Shown here: in pieces, positions 10,401 through 19,243 of the stretch
Layout: each line of letters begins with the position of its first letter
Position numbering within the stretch: the stretch's first letter is position 1
Translations under genes and position numbers: made by a program
Notes under the pieces: generated by a model
Seen by the model: the letters and a program-made list of their open reading frames with translations, nothing else
What the model was told of the DNA's origin: nothing
The model's database searches: none
Origin: Pseudoduganella plicata
GTDB lineage: Bacteria > Pseudomonadota > Gammaproteobacteria > Burkholderiales > Burkholderiaceae_D
Direction of reading: 5' to 3'
Length of the DNA stretch: 64,000 nucleotides
Assembly: GCF_004421005.1 (NCBI RefSeq)
Contig: NZ_CP038026.1
Span: 5,270,001-5,334,000 of the forward strand

Positions 10401-11694
10401 CAACCTGCCGCCGTTCGTCGTCGGCGACCCGACGCGCCTGCGCCAGGTGCTCGTCAACCTGGTCGGCAATGCGTTCAAGTTCACGCAGCAGGGGCAGGTC
10501 ACGCTGCGGGTGGAGCGCGTGGGTGAGTGCGACAGCACGGATGCCGAGGCGTGTACCCTGATCCGCTTCACGGTGGAGGACACGGGGATCGGTATTCCGG
10601 AAGCGGAGCTGCCGCGCCTGTTCGAGAAGTTCGAGCAGGCCGATGCCACGACGACGCGCCGCTACGGCGGCACGGGCCTGGGCCTGGCGATCTGCCGCGA
10701 CCTGGTGGGGCTGATGGGCGGCGAGATCAGCGCCGTCAGCACGCCGAACGTGGGAAGCGTGTTCAGCTTCACGCTGCCGCTGCGCCGCGGCATCGCGCCG
10801 CCGCTGGTGCCGCACGTGCCGCGTGCGCCGCACAGCCACCAGCTGCGCGTGCTGTGCGCCGAGGACTTCCCCACCAACCAGATCATCGTGCGCATGATGC
10901 TCGAGGAGCTGGGGCACAAGGTCGATATCGCCGGCAACGGCGCGCTCGCCGTGGCCGCGTGCGCGCAGACACGCTACGACCTGATCCTGATGGACGGCCG
11001 CATGCCGGAAATGGACGGCCCGGCCGCGACGCGCCTGATCCGCGCTGGCGGTCCGCCCGGGGCGCCGGTGCGCGACCAGGGGCTGATGATCATCGCGCTG
11101 ACGGCCAACGCCAGCGAGGAAGACCGCAGCCGCTACCTCGCCGCGGGCATGGACGATTTCCTTACCAAGCCGATTGACGAAGGTGCGCTGCACTTCCAGC
11201 TGTCGCGCGCTATCGAACGCCAGCTGCAGCGCGGCATAGCGCTGCAGCCCATGCCGGGCCGATCGGAACCGGGGCGGCCCAGCGTGGCGGACCTGGATGC
11301 GATGTTCGGCGTGGACACCATCGGCGGCGCGCCGCCTGCAGGCACGACGGCCGGCGCCGTTACGGAGGACGACGCGGATGCGGAGCGTCTGGCTTCGGAA
11401 AAGGCCGCAGCCGAAGCCTTGCGATTGCGCCTGCGCGACGCCTTCATTGCCGATCTGCCAGGCCGGCTGGACGACCTCGATGCGGCACTGGCCGCGGCCG
11501 ACGCCGATGCGGCCGGCCGGCTGTTCCACGGCATGAAGGGCAGCGCGGCGTATCTGCAGGACATGGAGCTGCATGCGCTGTGCTCGGAGCTGGAGCGCGC
11601 CGCCGATCGCGCGCTGTGGCCGGCGATCCGGCACAAGCTGCCTCGCCTGCATCAGATGCTGGGACGGATCGTGTCGCCGGCGCGGACGGACTAG
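7423..11694 (+). CDS. hybrid sensor histidine kinase with two-component propeller
   Basis: A 1423-aa one-protein phosphorelay. Order: signal peptide; about a dozen Reg_prop propeller repeats (recurring LWVGT..GL..FD, residues ~35-700) forming a periplasmic sensor; a YYY domain (~725-800); one TM segment (~808-830); a coiled coil; HisKA with His898 in SHEMRTP; HATPase with N box NLVGNAFKF, DTGIGIP and GGTGLGLAI; a receiver with Asp1191 in LMDGRMPEMDG; and an Hpt domain with His1369 in HGMKGSA. All phosphotransfer residues are intact. This layout is typical of carbohydrate-sensing hybrid systems, but those usually carry a DNA-binding domain, which is absent. The output is probably the REC protein 92 bp downstream. 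Confidence 0.95.
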   Translation: MTMRTMSRYLLCALLFCVLLPLAAALADAAPARTLRFEQLGVADGLAQESVLAIAQDRQGFMWFGSQGGLSRFDGYRTVVYRHTLSDPHSLAENWVRVIHVDPSGRMWVGTDNGLDLFDPLTQRFTHYRPEEPEQRGNGNRHIRAIIDDGAGGLWVGTADGLQRFDPATGRFALWHNEVANPRSLGHDQINALARDKAGRLWIATPAGVDMLAPGAQGFRHYRIQSATGRPVAAQALLADRDQLLWVGTHEGVERWQLGPGGTEPRRERLDEAQGMMPGIVATLFQDIEGTVWLGMRNQGLLRWLPESRRFVQYRHQPGDPHSLADDYVAALFRDRVGTLWVGTWYNGLSRVDLASGGFARLVKDPDQPRSLSDNRVFTIAQAENGRLWIGNKDGLSLHDPSTGENTVFALPRGETFRNEGQVTALWPQRDGTLWVGSRTGVRLFDPARQTFGPALLAHGDPETDVVRYLYQDRAGMLWVATKAGLVRLDPASGGVLVFRHDPADPASLSDNIVRPILEDRRGDLWVGTFNGLDMLDRRTGQFRHFRHDPNDPASLSHNEVHYLYEDAKGTLWVGTASGLNRMERRPDGSARFRRYLRQDGLADDAIAAILADRTGKLWLSSNTGVSSLDPASGRVNNYSGVDGTIEGAYFDGSALAAQDGTLYFGGFNGITAFDPAQIRSNTMAPPVVITDFQIFNRSQRPGERDVDGHAVLTHAIEYTRALTLQQDDSVFSLEFSALHFAAPQRNRFAYQLIGFDKNWVSTDAGKRFATYTNLDPGNYVFRVKAANKDGVWSEPATLAITILPPVWKTWWFRLLAGLLVLGGAFALYRARVRVLSHQRARLEQQVSLRTAEVEMKNRMLLEQKRELEQRDERLSQAKRKAEDATRQKSEFLANMSHEMRTPLAGVIGMLGFALRDEALASTTREQIERGQANAQSLLSIINDLLDFSKIEAGKLTIEKIDFALAATVENVVSLFEEQAAAHSIEFRVEFGANLPPFVVGDPTRLRQVLVNLVGNAFKFTQQGQVTLRVERVGECDSTDAEACTLIRFTVEDTGIGIPEAELPRLFEKFEQADATTTRRYGGTGLGLAICRDLVGLMGGEISAVSTPNVGSVFSFTLPLRRGIAPPLVPHVPRAPHSHQLRVLCAEDFPTNQIIVRMMLEELGHKVDIAGNGALAVAACAQTRYDLILMDGRMPEMDGPAATRLIRAGGPPGAPVRDQGLMIIALTANASEEDRSRYLAAGMDDFLTKPIDEGALHFQLSRAIERQLQRGIALQPMPGRSEPGRPSVADLDAMFGVDTIGGAPPAGTTAGAVTEDDADAERLASEKAAAEALRLRLRDAFIADLPGRLDDLDAALAAADADAAGRLFHGMKGSAAYLQDMELHALCSELERAADRALWPAIRHKLPRLHQMLGRIVSPARTD

Positions 11695-11786
11695 AGCAAA
11701 AGCCGCATTTACAGGCGCGCCCGTTGCGGGCATGATGCGGTGGTTGAGATGCGTAAAATTGAACAACTGTCGTGTTGAAGGTGGCA

Positions 11787-12479
11787 ATGAAAGTACTGGT
11801 AGTGGACGACGACGTGGTGTCGCGCATGATGCTGATGCACCTGATCGACAGCAGCGGCAGTTTTGAAATCGTGGAGGCAGAGGATGGCGTGGATGCCTGG
11901 CAGCAGTTGAACGCGGGGCTGCGGCCCGCCATTTGCTTTTGCGACCTGCGCATGCCGCGCCTGTCCGGCATGGAGCTCCTGCAGCGTATCCGTGCCGATG
12001 CCGAGCTGGCGGACCTGCCGTTCGTGCTGGTTTCGTCGGCGGGCGACCGCGCCACCGTGCAGCAGGCCACCCAGGCCGGCGCATCCGGATACGTCGTCAA
12101 GCCGTTCGAGGCGGAGCACGTGCGCACCCATCTGGCCAGGTTGCTGGGCGGCGCGGGGCGCGACCTGCCGGCCGAAGATCCGGCCGTGACGCAGGTGCGG
12201 CTCGGCATCGACGCGGCCCGGCTGCAGGCCTACCTGGCCGGCTTCGAGCAGCAGCTGGCCGTGGCGCCGGCCGATATCGTCGGCCAGCTGGAGCGAGGTG
12301 ACGAGCAGGGCGCGCTCGCGCGGCTGCAACGTATCGGCGCGGGCTGCGCCACTCTAGGCCTGCACGGCGCACTGGCTGCCGTGCGCGAAATCGAAAGCCG
12401 CGTGCTGGCGCCCGCCGCCGTGCGCGCCGTGCTGGAGGACGTGCTGCGCGCCGTGCAGCGGCAGGCCGCCGCCATCTGA
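11787..12479 (+). CDS. response regulator with degenerate Hpt-like C-terminus
   Basis: A 230-aa protein. The start at 11787 follows AAGGTGG. Residues 1-125 form a receiver (VVDDD acidic pocket, phosphoacceptor Asp53 in CDLRMP, conserved Ser in LVSSAG and Lys in VVKPFEAEH). The remaining ~100 residues are helical and Ala/Leu-rich (QLERGDEQGALARLQRIGAGCATLGLHGALAAVREIE), looking like an Hpt four-helix bundle in which the phosphorylatable HxxKGS motif is replaced by RIGAGCATLG. There is no DNA-binding or enzymatic domain. It follows the hybrid kinase and is a likely acceptor of its Hpt phosphate, acting by protein contact. Confidence 0.85.
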   Translation: MKVLVVDDDVVSRMMLMHLIDSSGSFEIVEAEDGVDAWQQLNAGLRPAICFCDLRMPRLSGMELLQRIRADAELADLPFVLVSSAGDRATVQQATQAGASGYVVKPFEAEHVRTHLARLLGGAGRDLPAEDPAVTQVRLGIDAARLQAYLAGFEQQLAVAPADIVGQLERGDEQGALARLQRIGAGCATLGLHGALAAVREIESRVLAPAAVRAVLEDVLRAVQRQAAAI

Positions 12480-12567
12480 AATCGGGCCAGGGCCTGCGGG
12501 CCTTGCGGACTGCCGGGGACTGGCGCCTGCGGCCGCTGTCCCCGACGTGAAAGCGGCAAACGGGCAG

Positions 12568-12587
12568 CGGCCGTCTCGCGGCCGTTT
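12568..12587 (+). terminator. possible weak terminator
   Basis: CGGCCG-TCTCG-CGGCCG stem followed by only three T, 88 bp past the response regulator stop. GC-rich and short, so it may pause or stop transcription only weakly. Confidence 0.35.
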
Positions 12588-12636
12588 CCTGGCATGCGGG
12601 AGCGAGGCCCGTACACAAAAACCTTGTCAGCATAAT

Positions 12637-12652
12637 ACTTTAAGCTTAAAGT
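12637..12652. promoter_or_regulatory. palindromic operator, probably for the MarR regulator of this operon
   Basis: ACTTTAAGCTTAAAGT is a perfect 16-bp palindrome, strikingly AT-rich among GC-rich flanks, 45 bp before the first gene of the aromatic-CoA operon. A MarR-family gene (16697) sits inside that operon, and MarR proteins bind palindromes of about this size. The link is inferred. Confidence 0.55.
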
Positions 12653-12697
12653 AAAGCCTTGCCGACCCTCCGGCATTGACACCTGACAGGGGTGACC

Positions 12698-14316
12698 ATG
12701 ATCCCAGATGCACGCAGCGCCAGCGGCCATGTCGACACGTTTGCGCGGCAACACCTGCCGCCGCGCGAGCAGTGGCCGGAATTGTTGTTCGAGCTGCCGG
12801 AGCTGCGATATCCCGACCGTCTCAACTGCGCCGCCGAGCTGCTGGACCATGCAAACGGCGCCCGCCCGGCGCTGTACGGCGTCCGGGGCACGTGGACGTA
12901 CGCCGAACTGCGCGAGAAGGTGGACCGCATCGCCCACGTGCTGCGCGGCCCTCTCGGGCTCGTCCCCGGCAACCGCGTGCTGCTGCGCGGCGCGAACACG
13001 CCAATGATGGCGGCGGCCATCCTGGCCGTGTTCAAGGCCGGCTGCATCGCCGTGCCCACGATGCCGCTGCTGCGCGCCCGCGAACTGGGCACCATCATGG
13101 CCAGGGCGCAGGTGGACGCCGTGCTGTGCGCCGGCGACCTGTGCGCGGAATTGGACCTGCTGCCCGACTGTCCGCGCACCGTCCGCTTCGGCGGCGACGG
13201 CACGCAGGGACTCGAAGCGCTGATGGCCGCCCAACCCGCGGCTTTCTCTCCTTGCGATACGGCGGCGGACGACGTCTGCCTGATCGGCTTCACGTCCGGC
13301 ACCACGGGCGTACCGAAGGGGACGATGCACTTTCACCGCGACATCCTCGCCATCTGCGACTGCTTCCCAAAGCACACGCTGCGCGCGCAGCCGGACGACC
13401 TGTTCATCGGCACGCCGCCGCTGGCCTTCACGTTCGGCCTGGGCGGGCTGCTGCTGTTCCCGTTGCGGATCGGCGCGGCCGGCGTGCTGCTCGAGAAGCT
13501 GACGCCGGAAACGCTGCTGGGGCGATCGAGCGCCATCGGGCGACGGTCTGCTTCACGGCGCCCACGTTCTACCGGCAGATGGCCACGCTGGCGCCGCGCT
13601 ACGACCTGTCCAGCCTTGCCAGGACCGTGTCGGCCGGCGAAGCGCTGCCGCTGGCCACGCGTACCGCATGGCAGCAAGCGACGGGACTGCGCATGATCGA
13701 CGGCATCGGGGCCACCGAGATGCTGCACATCTTTATCTCCGCTGCCGGCGACGATATCCGTCCCGGCGCAACGGGCAAGCCGGTTCCCGGCTATCGCGCC
13801 TGCATCCTGGACGACGCGGGCCGCCCCGCGGGGCCCGGCACGATCGGCCGGCTTGCCGTGAAAGGGCCGACGGGCTGCCGCTACCTGGCCGACGAGCGCC
13901 AGAAGGACTATGTGATCGACGGCTGGAACGTGACGGGCGACGCCTACGAAATGGACGCCGACGGCTACTTCATCTATCGCTCGCGCGTGGACGACATGAT
14001 CATCTCGGCCGGCTACAATATCGCCGGCCCGGAAGTGGAAGACGCGCTGCTGCGCCACCCGGCCGTGGCCGAATGCGGCGTGATCGGCAGGCCGGACGTG
14101 GAACGCGGCCAGATCGTCGAGGCGCACGTCGTGCTGCGGCCCGGCCACGAGCCATCGCCCGCGTTCACGGCGCAGCTGCAGGAATTCGTCAAGCGTGAAA
14201 TCGCTCCTTATAAATATCCCCGTTCGATCGTCTATGCGCAGGCGCTGCCGCGCACCGAGACGGGAAAGCTGCAGCGCTTCCGCCTGCGCACACAAGCGGC
14301 CAAGGACGGAGCATGA
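12698..14316 (+). pseudogene. 2-aminobenzoate/benzoate-CoA ligase, broken by a single-base frameshift
   Basis: Two overlapping frames together give one complete acyl-adenylate ligase of ~540 aa. The start at 12698 is behind AGGGG (5 nt spacer). The first frame carries GFTSGTTGVPKGTMHFHRD (ATP-binding P-loop) up to EKLTPETLLG; the second resumes with ERHRATVCFTAPTFYRQMA and carries GATEMLHIF, the WNVTGDAYEMDADGY hinge region and the C-terminal ETGKLQRFRLR with the catalytic Lys. The switch is at a run of four G (13519-13522) where five would keep the frame. Family ligases activate benzoate-type acids with ATP and CoA. The downstream fusion enzyme makes 2-aminobenzoate the best substrate guess. 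It is either a real null allele or a sequencing error. It overlaps the next gene by ATGA. Confidence 0.85.
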
Positions 14317-16685
14317 ATATTGTCTGTATCGGCGGCGGCCCCGCCGGCCTGTATTTCAGCCTGCTGATGAAGAAGCGGTTCCCGGCGCACCGCATCGTCG
14401 TCGTCGAGCGCAACCGGCCCTACGACACGTTCGGGTGGGGTGTCGTGTTTTCCGACCAGACGCTGGGCAACCTGGTTGCCGCGGACGAGCCGACGGCGCG
14501 CCAGATCCTGCAGGCGTTCAACCACTGGGACGACATCGAGGTGTGCTTCAAGGGCGAGGTGGTACGCTCCGGCGGCCACGGCTTTTGCGGCATCGGCCGC
14601 AAGCGCCTGCTGAACATCCTGCAGGGGCGCTGCGAGGAACTGGGCGTGGAACTGGTGTTCGAGACGGACGTGGCGGATGACCGCGAGCTGGCTGCGCATT
14701 ACGACGCCGACCTGGTGATCGCCTCCGATGGCCTGAACAGCCGGATCCGCGGCCGCTATGCCGATACGTACCGGCCGCAGGTCGAAGCGCGCCAGTGCCG
14801 CTTCGTGTGGCTGGGCACGACGAAAAAATTCGAGGCCTTCACGTTCGACTTCCGCGAGACGGAGCACGGCTGGTTCCAGGCCCATATCTATCAGTTCGAC
14901 GGTGCCACATCCACGTTCATCATCGAGACGCCGGAGGAGGTGTGGCGCGCGGCCGGACTGGAGGCGATGTCGCAGGAGGAGGCGATCCGCTGGTGCGAGG
15001 ACCTGTTTGCCGACCGGCTGGACGGGCATCCCCTGATGTCGAACGCATCGCACCTGCGCGGATCAAGCATGTGGATACGCTTCCCGCGCATCGCCTGCGA
15101 GCGCTGGGTACACTGGAACGGCGTCGTTCCCGTCGTGCTGATGGGCGATGCCGCCCACACGGCGCATTTCTCGATCGGCTCCGGCACCAAGCTGGCGCTG
15201 GAGGATGCCATCGAACTGGCGCGCTGTATGGCGGCCGAACGTGAATTGGCACCTGCGCTCGCACGCTATGAGGAAGTACGCGCCCTCGAAGTGATCAAGC
15301 TGCAAAGCGCGGCGCGCAACTCCATGGAATGGTTCGAGAACGTGCGGCGCTATACGGCGCTGGAGGCGCCGCAGTTTGCGTACTCCATGCTGACGCGCAG
15401 CCAGCGGCTCTCGCATGAAAACCTGCGGCTGCGCGATGCGGACTATGTGGCCGGTTACGAGCGCTGGTTTGCCCGCCGCGCGTTCGAACAGGCTGGCCTG
15501 CCGGCGCCGGCCGACCTGAAGATTGCGCCGATGTTCACGCCGCTGCGCGTGCGCGACCTGGTGCTGAAGAACCGCATCGTCGTCTCGCCGATGGCGCAGT
15601 ACAGTGCCGTCGACGGCGTCGTGGGCGACTGGCACATGGTGCACCTGGGCGCCCGCGCGCTGGGCGGGGCGGCGCTGGTGATGGCCGAGATGACGTGCGT
15701 GTCCGCCGATGCGCGCATCACGCCGCATTGCCCCGGCCTGTACACGCCGGAGCACACGCACGCGTGGCGCCGCATCGTCGACAGTATTCACGCACTGTCC
15801 GATGCCGCCATCGGCGTCCAGCTGGGGCATGCGGGCGCGAAGGGTTCGACGCGGGCGATGTGGGACGGCATCGACCGTCCGCTCGACGAGGGCAACTGGC
15901 CGCTGGTGTCGGCCTCGCCCCAGCAATACCTGGCAGGCGTGTCGCAGGTGGCGCGCGCCGCCACGCCCGACGACATGCGCTGCATCGAAGCCGACTTCGT
16001 GCGCGCCACGGTGGCGGCGGAAGGCGCCGGCTTCGACTGGCTGGAGCTGCACTGCGCGCACGGCTACCTGCTGTCGTCGTTCATTTCGCCGCTGACCAAT
16101 TTGCGCACCGACGAATATGGCGGCAGCCTGGAAAACCGCTGCCGCTTCCCGCTGCGCGTGTTCGCGGCGATGCGCGCCGCGTGGCCCGTGCACAAGCCGA
16201 TGAGCGTACGCATTTCCGCACACGACTGGGTCGAAGGCGGCATCACCCCCGACGACGCCGTGCAGATCGCGCGCCTGTTCCGGCAGGCGGGAGCCGACGT
16301 GATCGACTGTTCGTCCGGCCAGGTCAGCAAGCGCGAAAAGCCTGTGTTCGGGCGCATGTTCCAGGCGCCGTTCGCAGACCGTGTGCGCAACGAGGCAGGT
16401 GTCGCGACGATGGCCGTGGGCTCCATTTTTGAAGCGGATCATGCCAACGGCATCGTTGCCGCCGGCCGCGCCGACCTGTGCGCCGTGGGCCGGCCGCACC
16501 TGGCCAACCCGGCGTGGACATTGACCGAGGCCGCGCGCATCGGCTACACCATGACGGCGTGGCCCCGCCAGTACCTGCCGGGCAAACAGCAGCTGGAGCG
16601 CAACCTGGAACGGGAGCGGCAACTGGCGGCAGCCGGAGCGGGCTTGACACCGCAACAGGTCGCGGCGAAGCTGCTGGAGAGTTAA
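14313..16685 (+). CDS. 2-aminobenzoyl-CoA / salicylyl-CoA monooxygenase-reductase fusion
   Basis: A 790-aa fusion. Residues 1-~400 form an FAD aromatic hydroxylase (GGGPAGLYFSLLMKKRF dinucleotide fold; GDAAHTAHFSIGSGTKLALEDA for FAD ribityl contact). Residues ~405-780 form an Old Yellow Enzyme/NADH:flavin reductase (MFTPLRVRDLVLKNRIVVSP, ELHCAHGYLLSSFISPLTN, GRADLCAVGRPHLANP). This arrangement is known from Azoarcus 2-aminobenzoyl-CoA monooxygenase/reductase and salicylyl-CoA 5-hydroxylase, which hydroxylate and dearomatise the CoA-bound ring without ring-cleaving dioxygenases. It is translationally coupled to the ligase before it and overlaps the region of the MarR start. Confidence 0.92.
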   Translation: MNIVCIGGGPAGLYFSLLMKKRFPAHRIVVVERNRPYDTFGWGVVFSDQTLGNLVAADEPTARQILQAFNHWDDIEVCFKGEVVRSGGHGFCGIGRKRLLNILQGRCEELGVELVFETDVADDRELAAHYDADLVIASDGLNSRIRGRYADTYRPQVEARQCRFVWLGTTKKFEAFTFDFRETEHGWFQAHIYQFDGATSTFIIETPEEVWRAAGLEAMSQEEAIRWCEDLFADRLDGHPLMSNASHLRGSSMWIRFPRIACERWVHWNGVVPVVLMGDAAHTAHFSIGSGTKLALEDAIELARCMAAERELAPALARYEEVRALEVIKLQSAARNSMEWFENVRRYTALEAPQFAYSMLTRSQRLSHENLRLRDADYVAGYERWFARRAFEQAGLPAPADLKIAPMFTPLRVRDLVLKNRIVVSPMAQYSAVDGVVGDWHMVHLGARALGGAALVMAEMTCVSADARITPHCPGLYTPEHTHAWRRIVDSIHALSDAAIGVQLGHAGAKGSTRAMWDGIDRPLDEGNWPLVSASPQQYLAGVSQVARAATPDDMRCIEADFVRATVAAEGAGFDWLELHCAHGYLLSSFISPLTNLRTDEYGGSLENRCRFPLRVFAAMRAAWPVHKPMSVRISAHDWVEGGITPDDAVQIARLFRQAGADVIDCSSGQVSKREKPVFGRMFQAPFADRVRNEAGVATMAVGSIFEADHANGIVAAGRADLCAVGRPHLANPAWTLTEAARIGYTMTAWPRQYLPGKQQLERNLERERQLAAAGAGLTPQQVAAKLLES

Positions 16686-16696
16686 TGCGAGGGACT

Positions 16697-17209
16697 ATGA
16701 ATCTGAACGAATCGAACGAGGACGGCGGCGCGCAGGAACTCGACCTGGCCAGCCGCCTGACGGACGACCATCACCAGTCGCTCAAGCTGTGGCTGCGCAT
16801 GCTGTCGTGCACCGTCAAGATCGAGAACGAGATCCGTTCGCGCCTGCGCGCGCAGTTCGGCGTGACGTTGCCGCGCTTCGACCTGATGGCGCAGCTGGAG
16901 CGCCATCCCGAGGGGCTGCGCATGGGCGAGCTGTCGAAGCGGATGATGGTCACGGGTGGCAACGTCACCGGCATCACCGACCAGCTGGAGAAGGAAAGCC
17001 TGGTTATGCGCGTGCCCGACCCGCGCGACGGCCGCGCCTACACGGTCAAGCTGACGCCGGCCGGACGGCGCGCGTTCGGCCGCATGGCGGCGGTACATGA
17101 GGAATGGATCACGGAGCTGCTGCAGGATATGCCGGCCGCCGACAAGGGCCAGCTGATCGACCTGCTGTCGCAGATGAAGAAATACCTGGTCGCAAGGGAT
17201 GACAAGTGA
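16697..17209 (+). CDS. MarR-family transcriptional regulator
   Basis: A 170-aa winged-helix regulator. The ATG at 16697 is preferred because GAGGG lies 4 nt upstream; an ATG at 16685 overlaps the previous stop. The DNA-binding part includes FDLMAQLERHPEGLRMGELSKRM, the recognition helix region MVTGGNVTGITDQLEKE and the wing DPRDGRAYTVKLTPAGR. It lies in the middle of the aromatic-CoA operon, so it probably controls it, with a CoA thioester as a plausible effector as in related BadR/HcaR-type proteins. The palindrome at 12637 is a candidate target. It overlaps the next gene (TGATG). Confidence 0.92.
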   Translation: MNLNESNEDGGAQELDLASRLTDDHHQSLKLWLRMLSCTVKIENEIRSRLRAQFGVTLPRFDLMAQLERHPEGLRMGELSKRMMVTGGNVTGITDQLEKESLVMRVPDPRDGRAYTVKLTPAGRRAFGRMAAVHEEWITELLQDMPAADKGQLIDLLSQMKKYLVARDDK

Positions 17210-18063
17210 TGAACCACCTGCACGGGCAGCCGCACGCGCTGCCGGGACACCGCAACCTGCTTGCCGGTTACACGGCGCGCCATTTCCTGTTTGCCGTCGA
17301 GGAGGGCGTCGCCACATTGACGCTGAACCGGCCGGAGCGCATGAACCCGCTGACGTTCGATTCGTACGCGGAGCTGCGCGACCTGTTCCGCGCGCTGGCC
17401 ACTGCGGACGACGTCAAGACAGTCGTCATCCTGGGCGCCGGCGACAATTTCTGCTCGGGCGGCGACGTGCACGAGATCATCGGCCCGCTGACGCGGCTGG
17501 ACATGCCGGGCCTCCTGACCTTTACCCGGATGACGGGCGACGTCGTCAAGGCGATGCGGGCGTGCCCGCAACCGGTCATCGCCGCGATCGACGGCATCTG
17601 CGCCGGTGCCGGCGCGATGCTGGCGCTGGCGTCCGACATCCGCTTCGGCACGGAGCGCAGCAAGACCGCGTTCCTGTTTACGCGCGTGGGTCTGGCCGGC
17701 TGCGACATGGGCGCCTGCGCGCTGCTGCCGCGCGTGATCGGGCAGGGGCGGGCGGCGGAGCTGCTGTACACGGGCCGGTCGATGTCGGGCGTGGAAGGCG
17801 AACGGTGGGGGTTCTTCAACAGCCTGCATGCGCCGCAGGACGTGCTGGCAGCGGCGCACGCTTTCGCGCGCCAGCTGGCGACAGGCCCGACGTTCGCGCA
17901 TGGCATGACAAAGAAAATGCTGCAGCAGGAATGGAATATGGGCGTGGACGAAGCCATCGAGGCGGAAGCGCAGGCCCAGGCCATCTGCATGGCGACCAAC
18001 GATTTCCACCGCGCCTATCACGCGTTCGTGGCGAAAGAAAAGCCAGCCTTCGAAGGAGACTGA
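17209..18063 (+). CDS. enoyl-CoA hydratase/isomerase family protein
   Basis: A 284-aa crotonase-fold protein. It has the oxyanion-hole segments GDNFCSGGDVHEI (about residues 79-91) and DGICAGAGAMLALASD (~126-141), plus the later CDMGACALLPRVIG where catalytic carboxylates usually lie; the glutamate pair of classic enoyl-CoA hydratases is not obvious. A role in hydrating or opening the non-aromatic CoA ring intermediate made by the fusion monooxygenase is likely from context. It begins at the ATG overlapping the MarR stop. A second, weaker choice is the GTG three bases earlier. Confidence 0.88.
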   Translation: MNHLHGQPHALPGHRNLLAGYTARHFLFAVEEGVATLTLNRPERMNPLTFDSYAELRDLFRALATADDVKTVVILGAGDNFCSGGDVHEIIGPLTRLDMPGLLTFTRMTGDVVKAMRACPQPVIAAIDGICAGAGAMLALASDIRFGTERSKTAFLFTRVGLAGCDMGACALLPRVIGQGRAAELLYTGRSMSGVEGERWGFFNSLHAPQDVLAAAHAFARQLATGPTFAHGMTKKMLQQEWNMGVDEAIEAEAQAQAICMATNDFHRAYHAFVAKEKPAFEGD

Positions 18064-18064
18064 C

Positions 18065-19243
18065 GTGGCGGACAAGACTTACCTGGAATGGCCGTTCTTC
18101 ACGGCGCAGCATGCGGTGCTGGAACGCGAACTCGATGACTGGGCCGCGCGCGAGGTGGCGCACGTGCACGACACGTTCGGCGCCGACGTGGACGGCGCCT
18201 GCCGCGACATCGTGCGGCGCCTCGGCGCCGGCGGCTGGCTGCGTCATGCCGTCGGCGGTACGGCGTGGGGCGGTGCGGCGGAGGCGATCGATACGCGCGC
18301 GCTGTGCCTGATCCGCGAGACGCTGGCGCGGCACGAGGGGCTGGCCGACTTCGCGTTCGCCATGCAGGGCCTGGGCTCCGGCGCCATCAGCCTGTTCGGC
18401 ACGCCCGAGCAGCAGGAGAGCTACCTGCCGCGGGTGGCGCGGGGCGAGGCGATTGCCGCCTTCGCGCTGTCCGAACCGCAGGCCGGATCGGACGTGGCCG
18501 CGCTGCGCTGCGCCGCCGTGACGGAGGGCGATCATTACGTGCTCGATGGCGAAAAGACGTGGATCTCGAACGGCGGCATTGCCGACTTCTATGTGGTGTT
18601 TGCCCGCACGGGCGAGGCACCGGGCGCGCGCGGCATCAGCGCCTTTGTCGTCGACGGCAACACGCCGGGGCTGACGATTGCCGAACGCATTGCCGTCATC
18701 GCGCCGCATCCGCTGGCACGGCTGCGCTTCGACGGTTGCCGCATTCCCGCCTCGCGCCGCATCGGCGCGGCAGGCCAGGGATTCAAGGTGGCGATGGCGA
18801 CGCTGGACGTGTTCCGCACCTCCGTTGCCGCTGCCGCGCTGGGCTTTGCGCGGCGCGCGCTGGACGAGGCGCTGGCCCATGCGTCCACGCGCGAGATGTT
18901 CGGCAAGACGCTGGCCGGCTTCCAGCTGACGCAGGCGAAGCTGGCGTCGATGGCGACGGGTATCGACGCGGCGGCGCTGCTGACGTATCGCGCTGCGTGG
19001 CAGCGCGACCAGGGCCGCGCGGTGACCAAGGAGGCGGCGATGGCGAAGATGACGGCAACGGAGACGGCGCAGGAAGTCATCGACGCGGCCGTGCAGCTGT
19101 TCGGCGGCCTGGGCGTCGTCAGCGGCCATCCGGTGGAGCGCCTGTATCGCGAGATCCGCGCGCTCCGAATTTACGAAGGCGCGACGGAAGTACAGCAACT
19201 GATCATCGCGCGCGAGCTGCTGCGCGCGGCGGAGGCGCCGTGA
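18065..19243 (+). CDS. acyl-CoA dehydrogenase
   Basis: A 392-aa FAD flavoprotein starting at a GTG with a strong GAAGGAG site. It shows the FAD-binding FALSEPQAGSD and EKTWISNGGIADFYVVFART, and the C-terminal QLFGGLGVVSGHPVERLYREIRALRIYEGATEVQQ with the usual catalytic Glu in IYEG. Length and motifs match the acyl-CoA dehydrogenase family. In the 2-aminobenzoyl-CoA route an acyl-CoA dehydrogenase would act in the beta-oxidation-like lower part. The gap to the hydratase is 1 bp, so it is co-translated. Confidence 0.92.
   Translation: MADKTYLEWPFFTAQHAVLERELDDWAAREVAHVHDTFGADVDGACRDIVRRLGAGGWLRHAVGGTAWGGAAEAIDTRALCLIRETLARHEGLADFAFAMQGLGSGAISLFGTPEQQESYLPRVARGEAIAAFALSEPQAGSDVAALRCAAVTEGDHYVLDGEKTWISNGGIADFYVVFARTGEAPGARGISAFVVDGNTPGLTIAERIAVIAPHPLARLRFDGCRIPASRRIGAAGQGFKVAMATLDVFRTSVAAAALGFARRALDEALAHASTREMFGKTLAGFQLTQAKLASMATGIDAAALLTYRAAWQRDQGRAVTKEAAMAKMTATETAQEVIDAAVQLFGGLGVVSGHPVERLYREIRALRIYEGATEVQQLIIARELLRAAEAP

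Noticed and set aside
8698..12084. 1128-codon open frame antisense to the hybrid kinase
   Set aside because: An artefact of high GC at third positions of the real gene; the translation is Arg/His/Ala-rich, without domains, and has no ribosome site.
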